A stretch of DNA of 64,000 nt, from positions 372,001-436,000 of the forward strand of contig CAZNWJ010000002.1 in assembly GCA_964576925.1 (NCBI GenBank). Direction: 5' to 3'. A model generated the notes under the pieces. The model did not search any database. It was not told the DNA's origin and saw nothing but the letters and a program-made list of their open reading frames with translations. Made by a program: the position numbers and the translations under genes. This document shows, piece after piece, positions 26,784-35,582 of the stretch; position 1 is the first letter of the stretch; each line of letters begins with the position of its first letter. Source of the DNA: JADJGC01 sp964576925 (GTDB lineage: Bacteria; Zixibacteria; MSB-5A5; CAIYYT01).

Positions 26784-27266
26784 ATGAAACCTATGCTGGT
26801 CCTCTGTCTCGGCAATGATGTCTTGAGCGACGATGCGTTCGGACCAACGGTTGCGAAGTTGCTCGAGGCCAATGGCCCGATGCGCGACCGCGCCGATGTC
26901 ATCTTCGCCCCCGTCGCCGGCTTCCATTTACTCGACCTGTTGCAGGGCCGGGAAAAGGTCCTGGTTGTCGACAGTATTATCACGGGCAACGTGCGCCCGG
27001 GGACCCTGCATTTCTTCCCGATGGGACAGCTCGCCCCTTCGAAAGGACTGACCACCAGCCACCAGATGAATCTGCCGACGGCGCTTTTGCTGGGACGTAA
27101 GATGGGTTATCGCATGCCGGAACACATCGATGTCCTCGCCGTCGAGATCGCCGACAACACTACGATCAGCGAAGATCTCACGACCGAGGTCTCCGCGGCT
27201 GTAGAGCCGGCTCTCAACAGCATCGCCAATTGGACCGCAACTCATGTCACGGAGGTTACCGCATGA
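26784..27266 (+). CDS. Hydrogenase maturation protease (HycI/HyaD family)
   Basis: 160 residues. The family motifs are visible: GNDVLSDDAFG at the N-terminus, where the Asp binds nickel, VVDSII in the middle and TSHQMNLPTAL with the conserved His. This endopeptidase checks nickel insertion and trims the C-terminal tail of the large subunit. It starts five bases after mvhA, so it is almost certainly specific for that protein. Other maturation genes (hypABCDEF) are not in the window. Confidence 0.93.
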   Translation: MKPMLVLCLGNDVLSDDAFGPTVAKLLEANGPMRDRADVIFAPVAGFHLLDLLQGREKVLVVDSIITGNVRPGTLHFFPMGQLAPSKGLTTSHQMNLPTALLLGRKMGYRMPEHIDVLAVEIADNTTISEDLTTEVSAAVEPALNSIANWTATHVTEVTA

Positions 27267-27571
27267 GTCCGGAAGAAAGAAACATACCGTCACCTGACGG
27301 ACCTTCCAGAACCTGTCCAGAATGCCGAGGCCGCGGTTGGGTCGACAATCGCTGCCTGACTCCCGATCACGCCCACATGTGCAGCTACTGCAATGGCAAG
27401 GGAATCAGTTTCAGCGGAAAACCCTGCCTGCCTTGTCGCGGAACCGGTATGATCGAGGTTCGTCAAATTGACCGCAATCCATGTCCGTTATGCTCCGGCG
27501 CCGGCGTCTACCCGGTTCCGGAATCCATGACGCTGCGAGAATTCGCCTACTTGCCGCACCGAACCCCATAG
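27263..27571 (+). CDS. Small DnaJ-type zinc-finger protein, last gene of the hydrogenase operon
   Basis: 102 residues from ATG 27263, which overlaps the protease stop as ATGA. It contains four CxxCxGxG motifs: C18-C21, C40-C43, C55-C58 and C74-C77. This is the count and pattern of the DnaJ cysteine-rich domain, which folds round two zinc ions, but there is no J domain and no substrate-binding C-terminal domain. Stand-alone proteins of this kind may act as chaperone or thiol-disulfide helpers. Operon position suggests a part in assembling or protecting the Fe-S/NiFe complex; that is inference. Confidence 0.85.
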   Translation: MSPEERNIPSPDGPSRTCPECRGRGWVDNRCLTPDHAHMCSYCNGKGISFSGKPCLPCRGTGMIEVRQIDRNPCPLCSGAGVYPVPESMTLREFAYLPHRTP

Positions 27572-27613
27572 CGCATAAAGGTTCACCTCCGGAAAGTTCG
27601 CGGTCTTCTCCAG

Positions 27614-27645
27614 GGGCGAGTCGGGCTCGACTCGCCCTTCTCTTT
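27614..27645 (+). terminator. Terminator of the hydrogenase operon
   Basis: GGGCGAGTC (27614-27622) pairs perfectly with GACTCGCCC (27629-27637) across a six-base loop, followed by TTCTCTTTG. The hairpin stands 42 bases after the last operon stop codon and before the unrelated pabBC gene. Confidence 0.8.
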
Positions 27646-27749
27646 GTTCGCTTGCCGCATGTTAAATCTCTTTGCTCCTTGCCGCTCGAGGCCTATCTTG
27701 CTCTGGGTGCTGACCGTGATAAGGGAGACTGCAAGACGCTTTCACCGGA

Positions 27750-29582
27750 ATGACCAACGAGTTTTTCATCTTTGACAGCGACCGAAAGCGATGGCTTGCC
27801 TGCCATTCCCCTGTGCAGATCGTCCAGACGTCTTCCCTCGGAGCCGTTGCCGCCAGTCTTCAACTCGTCGAGGAATTGGTCAATCGTGATCAACTCTACG
27901 CCGTCGGCTTCATCAGCTACGAAGCCGCCCCCGCTTTCGATAGTGCCTTGATCACTCGCAACGGCTCAGGCTTGCCGCTGTTGTGGTTCGGGCTGTACGC
28001 CGACCCGAAGCATATCGTGCTTCCGCCGCCCTCTCACGGTTCGTACCGGCTCGGAAAATGGGAACCTACCATGTCTCGCGCAGGGTACCGGACCGCCTTC
28101 GATGCCATCAAAGAACGTATCGCCGCCGGCGACACCTATCAGGTCAATTACACGATGCGCTTGCGTTCCCGCTTCGAGGGCGACTCACTTGCATTCTTTG
28201 CCGACCTTTCCGAGTCTCAGCCGTCGCGGTTTGCAGCCTATCTCGACCTCGGCGATCACGTCATTTGCTCGGTCTCCCCCGAACTTTTCTTTGAACTTGA
28301 TGGCGATCGCATCTCCTGTCGTCCGATGAAAGGCACCCGCAAGCGCGGCCGTCACAGCGACGAAGACAAAACTCTCGCCGGCGAACTGACATCAAGCGAA
28401 AAAGAACGCGCCGAAAACGTCATGGTCGTCGACATGATCCGCAACGACCTCGGCCGCATCGCCGATTTCGGATCGGTCGCGGTACCGGAGCTCTTCACCG
28501 TCGAACGTTATCCGACCATATGGCAAATGACTTCAAAGGTAACCGCCCGAACACCAGCCTCGATCAGCGAGATCATGACCGCCCTTTTCCCCTGCGCCTC
28601 CGTAACCGGTCCGCCCAAGCCCAGCACCATGCGCATTATCTCCGAGCTTGAAACAACTCCGCGCGGCCTCTACACTGGCTGCATTGGGTACATCGCTCCC
28701 GGTCGCCGCGCCCGCTTCAGCGTCGCGATTCGCACCGCCGTGATCGACCGTCGGCAATCAACGGCCGAATACGGCGTTGGTGGCGGCATCGTCTGGGATT
28801 CGCAGTGCAATGCCGAATACGAAGAGTGTCTCACCAAGGCTGCCGTGCTGCATCAACGAATACCCGCGTTTGCGCTGCTTGAGACAATCCTCTGGCATCC
28901 CGAAAGAGGTTTCGCACTCCTCGACCGACATCTGCAGCGTCTATCGGCGTCCGCAGAGTACTTCGGCCGTCGCTACGATGAAGAGCGCGTTGAGTCGGCT
29001 CTCTACGCGTGCGCTAAAGGTCTTTCCGCCGCACCGCACCGCGTCAGGTTGACTATGCGCGCAGACGGCGAAATCTCTTGCGAGGCGTCCGCCCTGCCTG
29101 CGCCTTCGCGCATCGCCGATCCCCTGCCGGTGGCAATGGCAGCGCAGCCCATCGATGCCGCCAATCCCTTTCTGTATCACAAAACAACCCATCGCGAGAT
29201 CTATGAGCGCGCATTAGCCGGTGCCCCGGTCGGCGGCGATGTTATCTTGTGGAACGAGCGCGGCGAAGTTACCGAGTCCTCAATCGCCAATCTGGTCGCG
29301 GAGATCGATGGCGTACTCGTGACTCCGCCGGTCGCCTGCGGTCTCCTCCCCGGCACATTTCGTCAAGACCTGCTCGATCGCGGCCGAATCACCGAGCGCA
29401 TCATCACAGTCGACGAGTTGAAAGCGGCGCCGCGGCTCTTTCTCATCAACTCTGTGCGCGGCTGGATGCCGGCACGACTTACGGAGCTTCGCGCAAGGAC
29501 GACTCACGATTCGAGGAACCGGCCTGCTGACGAAGGTAAGACATCGCTTCGCGCCGATTTGTCGAACATCCGCGAAATCTGA
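27750..29582 (+). CDS. pabBC: Aminodeoxychorismate synthase component I fused to 4-amino-4-deoxychorismate lyase (PabB-PabC)
   Basis: 610 residues in two parts. Residues 1-365 are PabB, an anthranilate-synthase-I-like fold with GDTYQVNYTMRLR, the PMKGTRKRG motif, VDMIRNDLGRIA and ASVTGPPKPSTM. Residues about 368-600 are a fold-type IV PLP enzyme (LLETILWHPERGFALLDRHLQRL; the PLP lysine is in YHKTTHREIYERA; ERGEVTESSIANL). Together they turn chorismate and ammonia into 4-aminobenzoate for folate. The glutaminase PabA is not in the window. The fusion is known in many bacteria. Confidence 0.94.
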   Translation: MTNEFFIFDSDRKRWLACHSPVQIVQTSSLGAVAASLQLVEELVNRDQLYAVGFISYEAAPAFDSALITRNGSGLPLLWFGLYADPKHIVLPPPSHGSYRLGKWEPTMSRAGYRTAFDAIKERIAAGDTYQVNYTMRLRSRFEGDSLAFFADLSESQPSRFAAYLDLGDHVICSVSPELFFELDGDRISCRPMKGTRKRGRHSDEDKTLAGELTSSEKERAENVMVVDMIRNDLGRIADFGSVAVPELFTVERYPTIWQMTSKVTARTPASISEIMTALFPCASVTGPPKPSTMRIISELETTPRGLYTGCIGYIAPGRRARFSVAIRTAVIDRRQSTAEYGVGGGIVWDSQCNAEYEECLTKAAVLHQRIPAFALLETILWHPERGFALLDRHLQRLSASAEYFGRRYDEERVESALYACAKGLSAAPHRVRLTMRADGEISCEASALPAPSRIADPLPVAMAAQPIDAANPFLYHKTTHREIYERALAGAPVGGDVILWNERGEVTESSIANLVAEIDGVLVTPPVACGLLPGTFRQDLLDRGRITERIITVDELKAAPRLFLINSVRGWMPARLTELRARTTHDSRNRPADEGKTSLRADLSNIREI

Positions 29583-29624
29583 CCGTAATTACAGAGACAC
29601 GCCAAGAGAATCGGAGGGTATTCG

Positions 29625-29981
29625 ATGGGATACTACGAACTCAACCAACTTCCCGAGGTGCAATTAGCGCCGGGAATCATGGCCCGCGTCGTGCCCGGCG
29701 CCGGTCTCACCGTTACGCATGTTACGCTCGAAGCCGGCGCGATTCTGCCCGTGCATTCCCACGTCAACGAGCAAGTCGTCAATGTCATCGAAGGGCATCT
29801 TGAACTGACTGTGGATGGCAAGCTGTTCAACCTGGTTCCGGGGACTTCGCTCGTCCTGCCTCCAAATGTTCCGCATGGCGGGCGCGCCGTCGTGAAGTGT
29901 CGAGTTATCGATGTCTTCCATCCGATCCGCGCTGACCTGCATGCCGCTTCTGACAGGGCCGCAGGCATGCACAGACAATAG
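29625..29981 (+). CDS. Small cupin-domain protein
   Basis: 118 residues forming a single cupin_2 barrel. The metal-binding set is H44-x-H46 (PVHSHVNEQVV), E49 and, in the second motif, H84 (LPPNVPHGG). Single-domain cupins of this size include isomerases, dioxygenases and simple binding proteins, and nothing here picks one out. A GGAGGG ribosome-binding site precedes the ATG. It follows pabBC by 42 bp on the same strand and may be read through from it. There is no signal peptide, so it is cytoplasmic. Confidence 0.85.
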   Translation: MGYYELNQLPEVQLAPGIMARVVPGAGLTVTHVTLEAGAILPVHSHVNEQVVNVIEGHLELTVDGKLFNLVPGTSLVLPPNVPHGGRAVVKCRVIDVFHPIRADLHAASDRAAGMHRQ

Positions 29982-29996
29982 GCAGAATCGGCTCGG

Positions 29997-30158
29997 CTAC
30001 TTCTTCCCCTTTGGTTCGCGCCCCTGGTCCTTGAGCGCCTTGCGAAGAAGAAATTCAATCTGGCCGTTGAGACTGCGCAGATCATCGTTCGCCCATTTCT
30101 GCAGGGCTTCCATGATCTCCTGGTCGATCCTCAGCAAGAATGATTTCTTCTCCGCCAT
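29997..30158 (-). CDS. Arc-like ribbon-helix-helix protein paired with SPFH gene
   Basis: 53 residues, below usual ORF-length cut-offs. The start MAEKKSFLLRIDQEIMEALQKW, then ANDDLRSLNGQIEFLLRKAL, fits the Arc/MetJ fold: a beta-strand (SFLLRID), helix A, a turn with the conserved Asn (SLNGQIE), and helix B, with a basic tail. It follows the SPFH gene on the same strand after a 65-base gap, an association I recognise from other phyla. It probably binds DNA as a dimer. A 17-base palindrome upstream of the SPFH gene could be its target, giving autoregulation; that is inference. Confidence 0.8.
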   Translation of the reverse strand: MAEKKSFLLRIDQEIMEALQKWANDDLRSLNGQIEFLLRKALKDQGREPKGKK

Positions 30159-30223
30159 TCCTCAATCCTTGAGTCTGCGCTCAGACTCCTGTTCGGCTCG
30201 GCCGGACTAACTCCGGCACGTTT

Positions 30224-31078
30224 CTAATGATACAGCGTTCCGGTATTGATCACCGGCTGCGACGAACTTTCGCCGCACAGCACGACGAGCAGATTCGAGA
30301 CCATCGCCGCTTTGCGCTCGTGGTCCAATTCAATGATTCCTTTTGCCGAAAGTTGCTCCAGCGCCATTTCCACCATGCCCACGGCGCCTTCCACGATCAG
30401 TTGTCGCGCCGCGACGACCGCGCTCGCCTGCTGCCGGCGCAGCATCGCCTCGGCAATCTCCGGAGCATAAGCCAAATGACTGATCCGCGACTCGAGCACC
30501 TCGACACCCGCCTGCTCCAGTCGCTCCTGGATCTCTTTCTTGAGCTGCTCGGCGATTTCTATCGTGTGACTGCGCAGTGAAATCTGGTTCTCGCCGTGCG
30601 CGTCGTACGGGTGCTGGGTCGCCAGGTTGCGTACCGCCGACTCGCTCTGGATGCGCACGAATTCTTCATAGTTGTCGACCATGAAGCACGCCTCGGCCGT
30701 GTCCACCACCCGCCAGACAACGATCGCCGCAATCTCAATCGGATTGCCGTTGATGTCGTTTACTTTCAAGCGGCTGGTCTCAAAATTCCGCACGCGCAAG
30801 CTGATCCGCTTCTTAACATACAAAGGATTCGCCCAACGGAGCCCCTCCGTCCGGCACGTCCCTACGTACTTGCCGAACAACTGCATCACCCGTCCTTCGT
30901 TCGGGTTTACAAGAAAGAGGCCAGTGAGAAAAAACACGTCGAAGAAAAGCACCACCGCCGCAACAATCTTCGCCGGCACCGGCGCTACCAGCAACGTGAC
31001 GATTCCGCCCAGAAGCAGGATGATCAGGAAGATCAACGCTCCCCATCCAGACGTTACCGAGCGATCAAGTTCTTTCAT
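30224..31078 (-). CDS. SPFH/Band 7 domain membrane protein
   Basis: 284 residues. Two membrane helices at about 12-32 and 37-57 precede an SPFH domain (about 60-225) that begins VNPNEGRVMQLFGKYVGTCR and includes IEIAAIVVWRVVDTAEA and LEQAGVEVLESRISHLAYAPEIAEAMLRRQQA. The SPFH part is followed by a short helical tail. Such prohibitin/stomatin-like proteins form large rings on membranes and associate with proteases or membrane microdomains. No NfeD or FtsH gene is next to it; its only operon partner is the Arc-like gene. The ribosome-binding site is AGGAGG. Confidence 0.9.
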   Translation of the reverse strand: MKELDRSVTSGWGALIFLIILLLGGIVTLLVAPVPAKIVAAVVLFFDVFFLTGLFLVNPNEGRVMQLFGKYVGTCRTEGLRWANPLYVKKRISLRVRNFETSRLKVNDINGNPIEIAAIVVWRVVDTAEACFMVDNYEEFVRIQSESAVRNLATQHPYDAHGENQISLRSHTIEIAEQLKKEIQERLEQAGVEVLESRISHLAYAPEIAEAMLRRQQASAVVAARQLIVEGAVGMVEMALEQLSAKGIIELDHERKAAMVSNLLVVLCGESSSQPVINTGTLYH

Positions 31079-31106
31079 TATCGAATACCTCCTGTGATAT
31101 CACTTT

Positions 31107-31123
31107 GATATTACGATAATATC
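31107..31123. promoter_or_regulatory. Perfect 7-3-7 palindrome upstream of the SPFH gene
   Basis: GATATTA-CGA-TAATATC lies 29 bases before the SPFH start. On the minus strand a TTGACG (31126-31131) just upstream could be the -35 box, which would place the palindrome between -35 and -10. A further GTGATATCAC sits at 31094-31103. The position suits an operator for the Arc-like protein encoded at the end of the same unit. Confidence 0.55.
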
Positions 31124-31249
31124 ATCGTCAAGTTGCAAGGAAATCTCAAGAAGTTTCCGGCCATCGTCGTCCCCATAGACAGCCGTCGATAAGTCATTGT
31201 TTCGTCATGCGTTACGAGTACAGCACCGCAGTCCATACGGAGCAAAGTT

Positions 31250-31329
31250 GCGGCAGTTCTTGATTTCGCGCGCCCATTCGAAAACGCCAAATGCTTGCGG
31301 TTATTCAGCGCGAAATTGTGAACAGCCGC
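31250..31329. repeat. 80-bp palindromic intergenic element, copy 2
   Basis: Left arm GCGGCAGTTC TTG ATTTCGC..., right arm (31308-31329) ending GAACAGCCGC, with 36 bases between. Length is identical to copy 1. One right-arm base (A for T in GAACAGCC) breaks a pair. It lies between divergent genes, so it is not simply a transcription terminator. Confidence 0.85.
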
Positions 31330-31514
31330 GTTTGGCTGAGGTTTCGAAACCATCCAGTTTGCCGCCAGCTGTGAACTCTGATGACGTCCGACAAAATTCC
31401 CTTGTCACTCAATCGCCGTTCCCTATATTCGCCGTCGAGTTCGTGGGAATCTTCAACCGAGTTACTCCATTTATTATCGAATATTGAATATCAAAGATAG
31501 GAAGCAGTACAGCC

Positions 31515-32723
31515 ATGCAGGGACAGATCGGCGCAGTCAAAGAGCAAATCGAATCAGCCAAGGGTGTCAACTTCCAACTTCCTCATGTCGTGTTCTCCGG
31601 CATTGTTGCCGTGCGCGACCGGCTGCTGCAGTTGCCGCATCCGCTTCGTCTCGAGTCGGGTGACCCGAACTTCGATACACCCGATCACATTAAGGAAGCC
31701 GCCGTCAAGGCGATCCGCGACAATCACACGCACTATGCGCCTTCGACCGGTATCAAACCCCTGCGCGATGCGATCGTGCGCAAAGTCTCCACGAAGAACC
31801 GGATCAAAAATATCACGCACTCCGACCAAATCCTCGTCACCAACGGCGGCATGCACGGCCTCTACTGCAGCTTCCGTTCAATTCTGAATGCGGGAGATGA
31901 AGTCCTCATCCCGCAGCCCAACTGGACCTCGACCGCGTGGATCATTCGCATCGCCGGCGGTAATCCGGTCGGCGTCAAACTGCATCACAAAGATGATTAT
32001 CGCTGGGACATCGCCGAGTTGCGTTCGAAGATCACGCCTCGCACCAAGGCCGTTCTCATCAACTCCCCCCAGAATCCAACCGGCGCCGTCATGACGCGAC
32101 AGGATCTTATCGACCTGCTTCACGTCGCGGCCGAACATGATCTGTGGATCGTTGCGGATGAGGCTTACGAGGATATCATCTTCGAGGGCGAACATACCTG
32201 CATCGCAGCCATGGCGCTCGATTTCCCCGAGTCCGTTCAGCAAAAGATCATTTCGTGTTTTACGTTTTCCAAAAGCTACGCCATGACCGGCTGGCGTCTC
32301 GGATATCTGACCTGCGCCAACGCCGCGTTTAACGACAACGCCAAGAAGATGATTCTCTATACCATCAACGGCGTGTCGACACCAACGCAGTACGCCGGTG
32401 TCGCCGCGCTTGAAGGTCCCCAGGATTGCGTGAAACAGATGTGCGCCGAATATAAGAAGCGTCGCGATCTCATCTACGATGCCGTCAACGCCACCGACTT
32501 CATGCACTGCGACATGAAACCGCGCGGCGCCGTCTATCTGTATGCCCGCATCACCGAGCGCTGGGCCGGCTCTGAATGGGACCTCGTCAATCATCTGATT
32601 GACCGTTATTCCCTGGGCTCGGTCCCGGGCGAAGAATTCGCAGACAACGAACGCGCCATCCGCTTCGCCTACGCCTGCTCCACAACCATGGTCGAACAGG
32701 CCGCCGCCGTCCTGCGGAAGTAG
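31515..32723 (+). CDS. PLP-dependent aminotransferase, class I/II
   Basis: 402 residues of fold-type I. Visible motifs are the N-terminal LESGDPNFDTPDHIKEAA with HYAPSTGIKPLRDAI, INSPQNPTGAVM, VADEAYEDIIFEG, and the PLP lysine in FSKSYAMTGWRLGYL. It resembles the aspartate/aromatic aminotransferases of subgroup Ib, but the amino-acid preference cannot be read directly. The N-terminal 30 residues (MQGQIGAVKEQIESAKG) are longer than in AspC. It stands alone, with the SPFH unit divergent from it and a TPR gene 160 bp downstream. Confidence 0.9.
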   Translation: MQGQIGAVKEQIESAKGVNFQLPHVVFSGIVAVRDRLLQLPHPLRLESGDPNFDTPDHIKEAAVKAIRDNHTHYAPSTGIKPLRDAIVRKVSTKNRIKNITHSDQILVTNGGMHGLYCSFRSILNAGDEVLIPQPNWTSTAWIIRIAGGNPVGVKLHHKDDYRWDIAELRSKITPRTKAVLINSPQNPTGAVMTRQDLIDLLHVAAEHDLWIVADEAYEDIIFEGEHTCIAAMALDFPESVQQKIISCFTFSKSYAMTGWRLGYLTCANAAFNDNAKKMILYTINGVSTPTQYAGVAALEGPQDCVKQMCAEYKKRRDLIYDAVNATDFMHCDMKPRGAVYLYARITERWAGSEWDLVNHLIDRYSLGSVPGEEFADNERAIRFAYACSTTMVEQAAAVLRK

Positions 32724-32883
32724 CTGCGGGACGTTAAGATCGGCCGCGGAGTATTCCCACCCCAGTAGCTCCAAAGGCCTGTTTACAGCCGGCCTTCTGA
32801 TCACTCCTCGCCGATCTATTTGACTCCTTGCCAATAAGGAACATACTCTCTATATTGATAGATCTTGAATTGGGGTAATCGAA

Positions 32884-35538
32884 ATGCGTCTTTCTCGAAC
32901 TCTATTGTTGCTGTTGCTCTCGTGGAGCGTATGCGCCTGGGCAGCTCCTGAGAACGCGATTTCCTCCCGCGACTTGGACGAGCTGATTGATGCGGCAGAC
33001 AGCCTGTATTTTGCGGAAGATCCCCGCGCGGCCATTCCCCTTTACGATCTCGTGCTTTCATCGGCCGGAACTCGCGAGAACTATATCTACCGCGCCAAGG
33101 CGTTGAAAGGGGCTGCCGATGCGATGCAGGATCTCTCCACGATCACCGACTCGTCCGCCTATCTCGAAAGCGCTCTGGCAAACTACTCCGAAATTCTCCG
33201 GTTGATCGACTACAAACACGACGCACGGATGTGGACACGTACTAAACTGATGCAGTCTGCCGCCTACGCACGACTCGCCTGCTTCCGCGATCGCGAAAAG
33301 AATCTTCAATTGGCGGTCCGCGTCCTCGAAGATCTCATCGCCAGCGGAAACCTCAAAATGTTCGACTCGTTTGCGCGCAGCGCCTATCAGGACCTCGGCA
33401 ATGCCCTCATTAACCTGGGCGAATTGTCACTCGCGAGTGACTTCCTAAAGAAATCCGCAACTGCTTGCGAGGCAGCCTTTCTCCCGGTTGATCCGTTGTC
33501 TATCGACACGGATTGGGAAGGACTCTCAACCCTTATTGAACTCTACTCCCAGCTCTCCGACCTTCCGGACGGTCGTGCATATCAGAAAAAGTCGGTGGAA
33601 CTGGCATTTTCCCTCGATTCTTCTGCTGCATTGCTCAGTCCCGAACACCGGTCGGAATTCGCGTCGACTTTCAGTTACGTGCTGCTCTTCGTCGACGATC
33701 CTGCACATGCCCGCATTCATTACGAAAGGGCTGAACTCGCTCTGCAGGACGCTATCGACTATTTCGAACGACACAATCAGCTGGAATCGCTCCTGCAGGC
33801 GCTCCAGCATCAGTCGAGAATCATCGAAAGGATGGGGGGCTCCCTGTCACGAGGGGGACGCTCGATCGACGCAACCGAACCTCTCTATCGGGTGCTCTCG
33901 TTGAGTTCGCCCAACAAATACCCCTTCGAATACTATTACTCCTCATTGTTGCTCGCCCACGACTTCGCGGCGCGGGCATTCGACGGCCAAACGCAACTGT
34001 GCGCCGATTCCGCTTTCTTTTTTGCTGCCCGGGCCGAGCAGTTCTTTACCAGGTCGACAAGGCCCGTAATCTATGGGCAGATCTGCCGCGTGAAAGCCAC
34101 GGCTTATTACGCGTTGTCACGGGTTTCGCGGCAAAGCGAGTACCTGCGAAAAGGCATTGCGGTCGCCAGAGAGGCGATACCGAGATTGCTTCCGCAGCGC
34201 GATGCCTCCGACTACCTCAAACTCGTCCTGACGCTGGGTTCGATGTATACCAGTTTGTCCTGGTCGGATGACCGCATCGGAAATCTCCACCAGGCCCTCG
34301 AGTGGCTGGATCGCGGCGCTGAACATGCCAGGCAACTCGGATGGGAATCAACCGTTCGGCGGTTCGACGGCCCGAGGGCGACCGCTTTGGCATCACTGGG
34401 AACCATCGAGAACCCGGTCGAAAACCTCACACAGGCTATCGCGCTCTTCAGAAGTGTTCTCGCCCAAACAGACCGCGAGAACAATCGTCAAGACTGGGTA
34501 GCCGCGATGGGCAACCTGGCTGTAGCCCATGCGCTCTTGGCCGAACACATCGACACCACCGCGAATCTCCGCCAGGCGCTTGTCTGTCATGACAGCGCAC
34601 TGGCGGCGGTTGACACGGCGCGGGAGTCGCTCTCATATATCAAGCATCTGAGGCAGTCCGCCGGAGTCTGCCGAAGTCTCGCCGAGCACGAAAACCGGGC
34701 GACCTACCTACAAATGGCTCGCGAACGACTCACGACGGCGCGCGCGATCGCCGCTGCCCAACAATCAACAGTGGAACTGGAGTCTGCCGCGCTCTCCTTG
34801 GCCGAAACCCTCATCGCGTCATACGAGCCCGATTCAGCCTCTACGCTCTTGCGAGATGCTGTCACGTTTTTTGCCGAAGGACTGGGCGAAAGGGAATGGC
34901 CCGGACGCGCCGATGTCTTGTTTCGCATGGCCGAAGCCAACTACATGCTCGCTGAAGCAGTCGATTCCCTTCGGCCGGCTGAACAGGCAATCGCCCTCGC
35001 TGACGAAGCCCTTGCCCTCTTGCAGTCCCGGCATGACCCTTCTCAAGTGGGCTGGGCACTCGCCATTAGAGGACAGTCCCGCTTGCATGCCGCAAAGTTC
35101 GTGAACCCGGAGGCAAACTTCACCTACGCTATTGAGGATTTGGGACCAGCCTCCGATCTGGCTTGCGACACATTGCAGCTGCCAATTTGCCACCAACTTC
35201 GCTTCAAGCTTGGCTTGGCACTGAATCAGTTCGGCGTATTGGCGCATTCCACGGCTGCCCTGGATCGCTCAATCGCTATCTATGAAGATCTGGCGCCGCG
35301 GCTTTCATCAGAACCTGACACACTCACCTACCTCACGGCTCTCAACAACGAAGCCGATGGCTACCTCCAGATCGTCAAAATTGAAGAGCGGCCGGGTTAC
35401 CTCGATATCGCCGAAAAAAAATTCACCGTCCTCTCAGAGATGCCGGAGCTATCGAGTTTCCCTGAAATCCAGGCCTTGGTGAGCCTGAACCTCAAGGAAG
35501 TCGCGGCTCTCAAGTCCCAGCAGGAGCCGCGGCACTGA
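32884..35538 (+). CDS. Exported TPR-type helical repeat protein
   Basis: 884 residues. A Sec signal (LLLLLLSWSVCAWA) is followed by a mature protein that is almost wholly alpha-helical, with repeated pairs of 34-40 residues containing A-L-Y-E-L and N-x-A-x-A-L spacing (for example ENYIYRAKALKGAADAMQDL and NNRQDWVAAMGNLAVAHALLAEH). These are degenerate TPR repeats. No catalytic domain is visible. Such proteins are usually scaffolds for envelope complexes. The next gene, a small exported protein, starts 45 bases later. Confidence 0.75.
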   Translation: MRLSRTLLLLLLSWSVCAWAAPENAISSRDLDELIDAADSLYFAEDPRAAIPLYDLVLSSAGTRENYIYRAKALKGAADAMQDLSTITDSSAYLESALANYSEILRLIDYKHDARMWTRTKLMQSAAYARLACFRDREKNLQLAVRVLEDLIASGNLKMFDSFARSAYQDLGNALINLGELSLASDFLKKSATACEAAFLPVDPLSIDTDWEGLSTLIELYSQLSDLPDGRAYQKKSVELAFSLDSSAALLSPEHRSEFASTFSYVLLFVDDPAHARIHYERAELALQDAIDYFERHNQLESLLQALQHQSRIIERMGGSLSRGGRSIDATEPLYRVLSLSSPNKYPFEYYYSSLLLAHDFAARAFDGQTQLCADSAFFFAARAEQFFTRSTRPVIYGQICRVKATAYYALSRVSRQSEYLRKGIAVAREAIPRLLPQRDASDYLKLVLTLGSMYTSLSWSDDRIGNLHQALEWLDRGAEHARQLGWESTVRRFDGPRATALASLGTIENPVENLTQAIALFRSVLAQTDRENNRQDWVAAMGNLAVAHALLAEHIDTTANLRQALVCHDSALAAVDTARESLSYIKHLRQSAGVCRSLAEHENRATYLQMARERLTTARAIAAAQQSTVELESAALSLAETLIASYEPDSASTLLRDAVTFFAEGLGEREWPGRADVLFRMAEANYMLAEAVDSLRPAEQAIALADEALALLQSRHDPSQVGWALAIRGQSRLHAAKFVNPEANFTYAIEDLGPASDLACDTLQLPICHQLRFKLGLALNQFGVLAHSTAALDRSIAIYEDLAPRLSSEPDTLTYLTALNNEADGYLQIVKIEERPGYLDIAEKKFTVLSEMPELSSFPEIQALVSLNLKEVAALKSQQEPRH

Positions 35539-35582
35539 TTGTCTGTTGACGCCGGGATTCTTCTCACGTAACTTGTCGTTAC

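Larger units (their letters stand above)
31079..31514. other. Intergenic region between the SPFH and aminotransferase genes
   Basis: No gene is seen in these 436 bases. The left end holds the palindrome and AGGAGG of the SPFH unit, the middle holds copy 2 of the 80-bp repeat (31250-31329), and the right end is AT-rich (31460-31500) and probably holds the aminotransferase promoter, although no clear -35/-10 pair can be named. Confidence 0.6.
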
